Shown here: piece after piece, positions 6,285 through 12,174 of the stretch
How positions within the stretch are numbered: the first letter of the stretch is position 1
Layout: each line of letters begins with the position of its first letter
NCBI GenBank assembly: GCA_041481485.1
Contig: JBGPBY010000188.1
Span: 1-12,174 of the forward strand
Source: JBGPBY01 sp041481485
GTDB taxonomy: Bacteria; Acidobacteriota; Terriglobia; 20CM-2-55-15
DNA length: 12,174 nt
Direction of reading: 5' to 3'
The notes under the pieces: generated by a model
The model's database searches: none
The model's input: the letters and a program-made list of their open reading frames with translations, nothing else
Told to the model about the DNA's origin: nothing
Program-made: the position numbers and the translations under genes

Positions 6285-7679
6285 ATGGGCAAACAACGCA
6301 CGGTTTCACGACGAGAACTCCTGAAGAGCACCGCCATGGTGGCAGCCGGCGGAAAGGCTTTATTCGGACAGGCGCCGGCAGTGGTCACCGCCCGGCGTTT
6401 TCGCGCGTGGGTCACGCGAGGCGGCGGCGCCGGCCGGACCACACTTCAGGAACTCACGCTGCGCCCGGTTACCGGCCGTCAGCTGGTCGTAAGGACTGAA
6501 GCGACGAACCTCTGCTATTCGAACGTCGGAGCCGTGCTTGGACCTCTCAACAATCCTGCAGGGCCTGCAGGGCCTGCAGGGCCTGCAGGGCCCGGTGCAG
6601 CTCCGCGCGGCGGCGGCCCGGCAGTTGGACCGGGGGGCGGACGTGCACTTGTTCAAGGCCATGGCGGCGTCGGCATTGTCGAGGCAGTCGGGCCCGAAGT
6701 GAGGCGCGTCAGGGCGGGTGACCGTGTGTGCGTTTCCGGAACCCCGCAATGCGGCAACTGTTATCAATGCCTTCGCGGCCGCGCGGACATGTGCCAGTTC
6801 CTTGCGCGGCAGGGACCGAACGATTTGTTTCCGATTGCGGACATGAGCGACGGAACCGCGGTTTATGCCAACTCGCTCATCGGCGGCCTCGCCGAATTGA
6901 TGGTGACCAACGAAGAATGGGTCGTACCGATCTTCACCAAAGCAGCGGCGGCGGATCTTGGCATGGTTTGCAGCTGCGTCAGTGTCGCCGGACTTGGCGC
7001 GACGACATGCCCGACGCTGGCGCCGGTTCAACCGGCATCGATTGTCGCGGTCGTCGGCTGCGGACCGCTGGGACTCAGCGCGGTGCAAGGCGCCCGAATC
7101 GCGGGAGCTTCGACGATTATCGCAATCGATTCCGTTAAGGCCCGGCGTGACGTCGCGCTTCTGGTCGGAGCCACTCATGTTCTGGATCCACTTGCCGATC
7201 GCAATATCGCCCAGCGCGTGCGGGAACTGTCCAGTACTCCCAACAATCGATTGTGGTCCGGCGGCCGGGACTCCGGAGGGCTGCTGGGCGGAGCCGGCGC
7301 CGACTACGTGATTGAAGCTGCCGGCGCGGATGCGGTAGCGCCAAAGGTTGAAGCAAGCCCGGACCCCACGGGCATTCTCGCCCTGCAGCAGGCATACGAT
7401 ATGTGTGCTCCTGGCGGACACATCGTGACGACGAGCCTCCCGCGAGGCAATATCACACTGTCCGCCGTGGCGTTTGCTATCGGCGGGAAGACCCATCACG
7501 CCGGACAGGCCGGCGGCGCCAATCCCATGCGCGACATTCCGCGCTTTGTCGAACTGCTCGACAAGAAACAGTACAACGCGAAGGCTCTGGCCACGACGGT
7601 CGTTCCGTTACAAGGGATGCTCGACGCCTACGAACAAGTGGCATACCGCACCACCATCACCGCAATCATGACGGCGTGA
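6285..7679 (+). CDS. Tat-targeted zinc-dependent alcohol dehydrogenase with collagen-like insert
   Basis: A 464-residue medium-chain zinc alcohol dehydrogenase, predicted to oxidise an alcohol (or reduce an aldehyde) with a nicotinamide cofactor. It starts with a twin-arginine signal, SRRELLK (8-14), followed by a hydrophobic stretch, implying export of the folded, cofactor-loaded enzyme. The catalytic-zinc ligands are conserved by alignment to horse liver ADH: Cys77, His126 and Cys231. GHE is altered to GHG (125-127). The four structural-zinc Cys are 156, 159, 162 and 170. The Rossmann loop is GCGPLG (258-263), with Asp282 at the end of the next strand, favouring NAD over NADP. Between Cys77 and His126 lies an insert (about 89-119) rich in Gly, Pro and Ala, with (PAG)4 at 91-102, absent from ordinary ADHs. 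The gene stands alone; a palindrome follows its stop by 5 nt. Confidence 0.9.
   Translation: MGKQRTVSRRELLKSTAMVAAGGKALFGQAPAVVTARRFRAWVTRGGGAGRTTLQELTLRPVTGRQLVVRTEATNLCYSNVGAVLGPLNNPAGPAGPAGPAGPGAAPRGGGPAVGPGGGRALVQGHGGVGIVEAVGPEVRRVRAGDRVCVSGTPQCGNCYQCLRGRADMCQFLARQGPNDLFPIADMSDGTAVYANSLIGGLAELMVTNEEWVVPIFTKAAAADLGMVCSCVSVAGLGATTCPTLAPVQPASIVAVVGCGPLGLSAVQGARIAGASTIIAIDSVKARRDVALLVGATHVLDPLADRNIAQRVRELSSTPNNRLWSGGRDSGGLLGGAGADYVIEAAGADAVAPKVEASPDPTGILALQQAYDMCAPGGHIVTTSLPRGNITLSAVAFAIGGKTHHAGQAGGANPMRDIPRFVELLDKKQYNAKALATTVVPLQGMLDAYEQVAYRTTITAIMTA
6555..6590 (+). repeat. Four perfect tandem copies of a 9-bp unit inside the ADH gene
   Basis: cctgcaggg is repeated exactly four times (6555-6563, 6564-6572, 6573-6581, 6582-6590) and encodes Pro-Ala-Gly repeats. 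The unit is a multiple of three, so copy-number change would lengthen or shorten the insert without breaking the frame. Each unit contains the palindrome cctgcagg. Confidence 0.95.
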
Positions 7680-7684
7680 GGCTC

Positions 7685-7751
7685 TAGGCACGGTCCATGA
7701 CCGCGCACATTCTCGAACTGAAAAATCGCGCGCGGTCATAGACCGCGCCTA
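7685..7751. repeat. Palindromic repeat of the ggtctatgacc family
   Basis: Arms 7685-7706 and 7730-7751 are inverted repeats matching at 20 of 22 positions, with a 23-nt loop. The right arm carries the core gcggtcatagaccgc, the exact complement of the core in the 47-bp repeats at 2543 and 5977. It begins 5 nt after the ADH stop and may protect the mRNA 3' end or attenuate readthrough. No U-tract follows, so it is not a canonical terminator. Confidence 0.8.
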
Positions 7752-7772
7752 CAGGCAGAACGCCCGCAGGAT

Positions 7773-7799
7773 TTGACACAGATTTCCATTCGGTATACC
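7773..7799 (+). promoter_or_regulatory. Candidate sigma-70 promoter for the permease-prefix fusion gene
   Basis: A perfect -35 box TTGACA (7773-7778) is followed after 15 nt by TATACC (7794-7799), a 4/6 match to the -10 box. The spacing is short of the 17-nt optimum. It would give a leader of about 30 nt before ATG 7838. Confidence 0.4.
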
Positions 7800-7825
7800 T
7801 TTCCGATATCGACATTCTATATCTA

Positions 7826-7831
7826 AAGGAG
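7826..7831 (+). promoter_or_regulatory. Shine-Dalgarno AAGGAG for the permease-prefix fusion gene
   Basis: AAGGAG lies 6 nt before ATG 7838, the best ribosome binding site on the plus strand of this window, and fixes the start. Confidence 0.8.
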
Positions 7832-7837
7832 ACGACG

Positions 7838-8647
7838 ATGCCTTTCCTTCCGAAGCTTCTCCATTTCTGGCGGAATCTCTGGCGCGGAAAGCAGCTGGAA
7901 CGGGATTTGAACGATGAACTCGAAACCTACATCGATGAATTGGCCGAGCGCAAAGCGTCGACAGGACTCTCTGACGAGTCTGCGAGAGAGGCAGCGCTTG
8001 CGGAGCTGGGAGGCATCGACAGAATCAAGAACCTGGTCCGGCAGCAGCGCATGGGCTTCGGCATGGCGGGCAATCTGGCGATGGTAATCACCGTTGCAGC
8101 TGCCGCCTTTATCAGTGGAACGTTGGTTGAGTCTCGGCCGAGGCAGAATCCAGCGCAGTTGACGAGAACTCCCGCACAGATCAAGGCTCTGCCAGTCCGA
8201 TCACAGATAAAGCTTTCCGGACGCCTACTCGACAATGCCACGGGACAGCCCATTCCAAATGTGGAAGTAGCCCTTGAACCCCATCCGGCGTTGAGACACT
8301 TCACTTTCACAGAAAGCGACGGGAGCTTTTCATTTCGGGATCCACCTTCGACGGGTTACATCCTGGTGGCAGGAGAAAAGCGATTGAACTTTCTGGGAAC
8401 AGGGGCGGGCAAAAATTGCATGTGGCCGAACGACGAGTTCATTCTTACCAATGCAGACACGGTGAAGGTACTCAACAAAAACGGTGAGCCCCAGCCGGGA
8501 GAACCGCTTCTGGGCTGGGTGGATTTTTCTAAACAGAAAGGTATTTTCTTAAATTTCTCCAAAGTTCGAACATTCAGTTATTCCGGAAACACCGTCGAGT
8601 TGCGCGTACGCAACCTTGTGCCGGGTGTCGCTTCGCTGACGCAGTAG
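7838..8647 (+). CDS. ADOP permease-prefix domain fused to a carboxypeptidase regulatory-like domain
   Basis: A 269-residue membrane-anchored protein of unknown function. Residues 1-72 match the N-terminal 'permease prefix domain 1' of acidobacterial ADOP permeases: a WRNLWRGKQLERDLNDELE segment (11-29), then helical LSDESAREAALAELGG (44-59). In ADOP proteins a MacB/FtsX-type permease follows; here there is a single hydrophobic segment (about 75-97) and then an outside part. That part includes a carboxypeptidase regulatory-like beta domain (about 123-182: IKLSGRLLDNATGQPIPNVEV, then TESDGSFSFRDPP) and a tail of about 85 residues rich in polar residues. Predicted topology is N-in, C-out. It is complete, with a strong Shine-Dalgarno and a plausible promoter, so it does not look like a decayed permease. 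The prefix may dock to a partner on the cytoplasmic side (inference). Confidence 0.8.
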   Translation: MPFLPKLLHFWRNLWRGKQLERDLNDELETYIDELAERKASTGLSDESAREAALAELGGIDRIKNLVRQQRMGFGMAGNLAMVITVAAAAFISGTLVESRPRQNPAQLTRTPAQIKALPVRSQIKLSGRLLDNATGQPIPNVEVALEPHPALRHFTFTESDGSFSFRDPPSTGYILVAGEKRLNFLGTGAGKNCMWPNDEFILTNADTVKVLNKNGEPQPGEPLLGWVDFSKQKGIFLNFSKVRTFSYSGNTVELRVRNLVPGVASLTQ

Positions 8648-8671
8648 TCACTTTGATGCCCGAAAAAAGGT

Positions 8672-8744
8672 TGCCGCGATAGCGGCATCGAATTAGAGCC
8701 GCGTCAGGGGCGGCAGTCCGATAGCCACGGGCGTGAGCCCGTGG
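8672..8744. repeat. Cluster of three small hairpins between convergent genes
   Basis: The 110-bp gap between the convergent genes holds tgccgc/gcggca (8672-8677 with 8682-8687), the repeat gagccgcgtcaggggcggcag (8696-8716), and the perfect ccacgggc/gcccgtgg hairpin with a gtga loop (8725-8744). The middle unit matches 12143-12163 at 19 of 21 positions. None has a U-tract. They may jointly act as a bidirectional transcription barrier. Confidence 0.7.
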
Positions 8745-8757
8745 ACAGAATAAAGAT

Positions 8758-10032
8758 TCACCAAATCACCAATGACTCTTCGAAGATTTTCTCGAGTGAT
8801 TTTCCCGTAACCGGCAGCGGCGATATGGCAAGAAGACGCTTCTGTTTCATCGTGCCTTCAATGAGCAACGGGATATCGGCGTGATTGAATCCAACGGCTT
8901 CAAGGCCGTTCGGCATTCCGATAATTTTCATGAACTCGATGAATGCTTCCCGCAGCGCTTCACCGGCAAATTCGGCATCGGACCCGCGGGACTTTGCTCC
9001 CATCCATTCCGCAACTTGTTTGTGGCGATCCGGCTTGGCCGCCGACGTAAGTCGGAATGACGCCGGCGCCCCGAGTGCGGTAGACATGCCGTGCGGCACC
9101 AGCGGTTTTTTCCGGGGATAGTCCGGCGGATGAAATCCGCGCACATTTCCTGCGATGGGATAACCCATAGCGTGGGGAAGGTGCACGCCGGCGTTGCCGA
9201 ATCCCATTCCGCCATAGATCGTGGCCAGCATCATCTGTGTGCGTGCTTCGATATCGTTTCCGTCCTTCACGACTTTCGGAAGGAACTCATGAACGAGTCG
9301 TATGGCCTTTTCGCACCAGATATCGCTGATCGGATTGGCCCCCTGATACGGGGGACGTTCCGAAGACCGCCGCGGCATCTCGCGCTCATTGAACGCAAGA
9401 GCGGTGTAGGACTCGATGGCGTGCGTCAGGACGTCGGCACCCGTGCAGGCGCTGACCATCGGCGGAACTGAAATCGAGTTCAGTGGATCCAGAATGCCCA
9501 GCGTCGCTCGCAGAAAATGATGGGAGACCCCGGTCTTCACGTGCATCTGCGTCATATCGATGATGGCGACGGCAGTATTCTCCGAAGACGTGCCCGCGGT
9601 TGTTGGCACACAAATCATGGGACGCAACGGACCGGGCACGGGACGGCCTTCACCAATGGGCGGATTCACGTAGGTCAGGAATGGCGCGGGATACGAGGTG
9701 TAGAGATTCATCAGCTTCGCGGTGTCCATGACGCTCCCGCCGCCAACCGCCACATATCCTTCAACGTCTAAGGATTGTGCGATGCGTATCGCTGCATTCA
9801 CAGAGTTGTCCGTGGGTTCGATATCGATCTCTTGAAAGAGTTCGACTTCAATATGGTGTTCTCGAATCAACTCCATCACGCGCGCCGGAATCCCGGTGGA
9901 AGCGACTCCGATGTCGGTGACAAGCAGGACGCGCTTCAGCCCGAGGGCTTCCAGGTCATCGCCGATTTCGTTTGTAGCGCCAACGCCGAATTTGTACGGC
10001 GTGGAGCGCATGGTGAATATGGTGTCTTTCAT
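8758..10032 (-). CDS. Iron-containing alcohol dehydrogenase, hydroxyacid-oxoacid transhydrogenase (ADHFE1/HOT)-like
   Basis: A complete 424-residue group III (iron-type) alcohol dehydrogenase. NAD-binding motifs are VGGGSVMDTAK (96-106) and PTTAGTSSE (143-151). Metal ligands expected for the family are present: Asp200 and His204 (GADVLTHAIES), His287 (HLPHAMGYP) and His314 (VPHGMS). RPPYQGANPISDIW (226-239) and GNAGVHLPH (279-287) resemble human ADHFE1, hydroxyacid-oxoacid transhydrogenase, more than fermentative butanol or lactaldehyde dehydrogenases. HOT couples 4-hydroxybutyrate oxidation to 2-oxoglutarate reduction, but simple alcohol dehydrogenase activity is also possible. No signal peptide is seen, so the enzyme is cytoplasmic. 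It is divergent from the next gene with a 46-bp gap and has no clear Shine-Dalgarno. Confidence 0.92.
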   Translation of the reverse strand: MKDTIFTMRSTPYKFGVGATNEIGDDLEALGLKRVLLVTDIGVASTGIPARVMELIREHHIEVELFQEIDIEPTDNSVNAAIRIAQSLDVEGYVAVGGGSVMDTAKLMNLYTSYPAPFLTYVNPPIGEGRPVPGPLRPMICVPTTAGTSSENTAVAIIDMTQMHVKTGVSHHFLRATLGILDPLNSISVPPMVSACTGADVLTHAIESYTALAFNEREMPRRSSERPPYQGANPISDIWCEKAIRLVHEFLPKVVKDGNDIEARTQMMLATIYGGMGFGNAGVHLPHAMGYPIAGNVRGFHPPDYPRKKPLVPHGMSTALGAPASFRLTSAAKPDRHKQVAEWMGAKSRGSDAEFAGEALREAFIEFMKIIGMPNGLEAVGFNHADIPLLIEGTMKQKRLLAISPLPVTGKSLEKIFEESLVIW

Positions 10033-10078
10033 TGGAGTCGAAACACAGGGTAAGCTGTCTCAAACTGGAATCTGAACA

Positions 10079-12103
10079 ATGATTGCTCTTCTCCTGGCTC
10101 TTATGGTGCTGCAAGTCAATCCGGGCCCCACCGGTATCGCTTCCGGCGTTGTGTCGTCAGCAAACGGTACGCCCGCCGCAGGAATTCGGGTATTTGCCAT
10201 TCCGGCCGGAACATCGGATTCCGTTACCGTGAATGCCACCGTGTTCGAAGGCCTTACGCAAACCGATGCGTCCGGCCGCTATCGTCTGGCGATTCCGCCG
10301 GGCCGATATTATATCGGTGTGGGTGCGGTGGCTTCTCCAACGTACTATCCGAGCACGACAAATATTTCTTCAGCCAGAGCGATTGTGGTGTCGGCAGACC
10401 GCGCGCTGGACAACATCAATTTTTCCCAATACGTCACTCCGGGGCCGGGGAATTTGGCAGGTCTGATCGTATCTGTGGCCCCCCCTCTGCCGCCGGGATC
10501 GACCGGCGTGGTCTCCGGAATCATTCGGGCAGCCGACGGCACGCCGGCTGCTGGAATACCAGTGGTTTTGATTGCTTCTTCAACGCTGGCTGGAGCAATT
10601 GCCGGCACCGGGCCTCGTCCGCAGGTTCGGTTTCTCGCTCCCGGAACGTCAACCTTGACACTCAGTTCCATTAGCGCCATCGTCATTTCGACACAAGCCA
10701 CTCCTGTCACTACGCAACCCACCCCGATTGCGACTGGAACTTACACCGACAACAACGGCCGATACCGTTTTGAAAACGTATCTCCGAACACCTACAACAT
10801 CGTTGCGGGATACTCCGATTCTCCCAGACTTTACCCGGGGACCAGCGACGTGGCAACGGCACAATCCATCACGACGACACCTACAACCATGATGGACTCA
10901 CTGGATTTCACGCTTTCATCGCCATCTCCAAGCACATCGGTCCTCAAGGGAAAAGTTCTTGGGATCGGCAGCCGGCCTGCCGGAGGAGCGGTTCTGACAC
11001 TGACTCGCAGCAACATCAGTGGAGCGGGAATTGTTGGTGGAATCCTGTTGCCTTCACAGGTGAACCGGGAAATCCGCAACGAAGGGAATGGCACTTATCG
11101 ATTCGACGGAATCGGCCCGGGGAGCTACAACATCCGCGTGGAGCTCCCGGGTATTAGCACGCAAACCAGGCCTGTCCAGGTTTCCGGAGAAACTGAATTG
11201 GACTTCGATTTCCAGATCAATACGATAGTCGGAAAATTTCGCTGGGATGACGGCAGCCCGTTTGACGAACCCGCAATCCGTCAGGTCGCTGTCAGTACAG
11301 TGTCCAACCCAAACGTCGTGATGACCGACATTATCCCCGTTGCACGGGACGGCGTATTCAGCAAGGCGATTTCTGCCGGCGAATACCGTTTCTATACGCG
11401 CAATCTGCCCACAGGGGAAGCTGTCAAGTCCGTCACCGTTGATGGCATGGACATCACAAACACATCGTTTGAATACAACGGTAGGGATCCCATCAACATC
11501 GAAGTCCTCCTTACCCGAAAGATTGAATCCGGAACGAAAGTCTCCGGAACCATTGTCGACGCAGCTACGGGCAAAGCGTCCGCGGCGGATCGCGTCCTGT
11601 TGTGCTGTCTTAAGTCCGGGCCGTTTGAACGCATCTCGGCGCCATTGCAGCGCGACGGCACATTTGAATTTCTGCAAGTCCCCGAAGGGGAATACAAGGT
11701 CGAGCTTTTGTCGACGCCGACATTGACTGTCGCAGGAGCGCCTGTTGAAGTTGGGAAATCGGAAACCAACAATCTCAAATTCGTATCCACTTCGTCGGTT
11801 ACCGCCTCATTGATTCAAATCACGGTCGACGGAGGAACCGTTCCATCGTCTTCGAGAATCAAGGTCACCTGGACTACGGTAAACAGCGGGATTCCGATAA
11901 CGACGTATGGCTCGCCGGATGGAATGCTGTGGAGTCTGCCCGCCGGCGTTCAGTTTGAACTGGCCGTGTCCGACATTCCTCCGGATCTTAAATTCAAGTC
12001 CATCACCAGCGGCGGCAGGCCGCTTCCGGCCTCCAGCCCGGCGCAAAGAATCGTGACGTCACCGACGAACATCGTAATCGTGCTGGAACCCAAAATACCG
12101 TGA
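10079..12103 (+). CDS. Large exported protein of tandem carboxypeptidase regulatory-like beta domains
   Basis: A 674-residue protein with a short hydrophobic N-terminus (MIALLLALMVLQ), probably a minimal signal peptide. The rest is a chain of beta-sandwich modules of the carboxypeptidase regulatory-like/CNA-B type, each with a 'V.G.V....GTPAAG..V' strand pair and a '(D/N)..GRYRF..(I/V).PG.Y.I' strand. Modules start near 18 (GRYRLAIPPGRYYI at 67-80), 142 (GRYRFENVSPNTYNI at 227-241), 287 (GTYRFDGIGPGSYNI at 338-352) and 485 (GTFEFLQVPEGEYKV at 527-541); 382-480 and 571-674 are more divergent. Modules 1 and 2 share nearly the same opening (GTPAAGI at 30-36 and 154-160). No catalytic domain, cell-wall anchor or TonB-receptor barrel is seen. 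A surface or periplasmic binding role is likely. The start is weakly supported because the upstream Shine-Dalgarno is poor. Confidence 0.85.
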   Translation: MIALLLALMVLQVNPGPTGIASGVVSSANGTPAAGIRVFAIPAGTSDSVTVNATVFEGLTQTDASGRYRLAIPPGRYYIGVGAVASPTYYPSTTNISSARAIVVSADRALDNINFSQYVTPGPGNLAGLIVSVAPPLPPGSTGVVSGIIRAADGTPAAGIPVVLIASSTLAGAIAGTGPRPQVRFLAPGTSTLTLSSISAIVISTQATPVTTQPTPIATGTYTDNNGRYRFENVSPNTYNIVAGYSDSPRLYPGTSDVATAQSITTTPTTMMDSLDFTLSSPSPSTSVLKGKVLGIGSRPAGGAVLTLTRSNISGAGIVGGILLPSQVNREIRNEGNGTYRFDGIGPGSYNIRVELPGISTQTRPVQVSGETELDFDFQINTIVGKFRWDDGSPFDEPAIRQVAVSTVSNPNVVMTDIIPVARDGVFSKAISAGEYRFYTRNLPTGEAVKSVTVDGMDITNTSFEYNGRDPINIEVLLTRKIESGTKVSGTIVDAATGKASAADRVLLCCLKSGPFERISAPLQRDGTFEFLQVPEGEYKVELLSTPTLTVAGAPVEVGKSETNNLKFVSTSSVTASLIQITVDGGTVPSSSRIKVTWTTVNSGIPITTYGSPDGMLWSLPAGVQFELAVSDIPPDLKFKSITSGGRPLPASSPAQRIVTSPTNIVIVLEPKIP

Positions 12104-12142
12104 GGCGCGGTAGCAACTGTGAATGAATCGAATTCTATTTTT

Positions 12143-12163
12143 GAGCCGCGTTAGCGGCGGCAG
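12143..12163. repeat. 21-bp palindromic repeat gagccgcgttagcggcggcag
   Basis: It matches 8696-8716 at 19 of 21 positions and contains a gccgc/gcggc hairpin. It lies 39 bp after the stop of the last gene. The preceding tgaatgaatcgaattc (from 12120) weakly recalls the left end of the 47-bp repeats. The element may continue past the window. Confidence 0.65.
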
Positions 12164-12174
12164 CTTATTAGCCA

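Noticed and set aside
6360..7499. 379-codon minus-strand ORF opposite the zinc ADH
   Set aside because: The plus strand encodes a full ADH with all motifs. The antisense product has no recognisable family and a composition typical of shadow frames in GC-rich DNA.

Overview
The window looks like chromosomal DNA of a free-living, moderately GC-rich bacterium, most probably a soil Acidobacteriota member (inference). The clues are protein families: an ADOP-type 'permease prefix' domain, a LIC_10091-like exported protein, a DUF6152 protein in a cluster of exported unknowns, a large protein of repeated carboxypeptidase-regulatory-like beta domains, and many short palindromic repeats between genes. 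No tRNA, rRNA, CRISPR array, transposase, integrase or phage gene is visible.

Layout. 1-124 is an inverted pair of REP-like hairpins. 160-2510 (+) holds two overlapping genes: an exported LIC_10091-like protein with a methyltransferase-like fold signature, and a soluble cytochrome P450. 2593-5843 (-) is a tight three-gene operon read right to left: an exported protein whose C-terminal half is a metallo-beta-lactamase fold with most metal ligands lost, then a DUF6152 protein (TAATG overlap), then a Gly/Ala-rich exported protein homologous to the N-terminal half of the first gene. Two 47-bp direct repeats (44/47 identical) flank this operon. 5844-6284 is a repeat-rich intergenic stretch with a 32-bp perfect inverted repeat built from heptamers. 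6285-7679 (+) is a Tat-targeted zinc alcohol dehydrogenase with a collagen-like insert encoded by a perfect 9-bp tandem repeat. 7838-8647 (+) fuses an ADOP permease prefix, one membrane segment and an extracytoplasmic carboxypeptidase-regulatory-like domain, with no permease. 8758-10032 (-) is an iron-type alcohol dehydrogenase close to hydroxyacid-oxoacid transhydrogenase (ADHFE1/HOT). 10079-12103 (+) is a 674-residue exported protein of tandem beta domains. The window ends in another palindromic repeat.

How it may fit together. Much of the encoded protein is exported or periplasmic. The oxidative enzymes (P450, Tat-exported ADH, Fe-ADH) could belong to oxidation of hydroxylated or alcohol substrates, but they are not one operon and no substrate can be read from sequence. 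The most distinctive unit is the 2593-5843 operon: a pseudo-metallo-beta-lactamase, a DUF6152 protein likely to begin with His-His after signal cleavage, and a paralogue of the pseudoenzyme's partner domain. I read it as a candidate periplasmic complex of unknown function.
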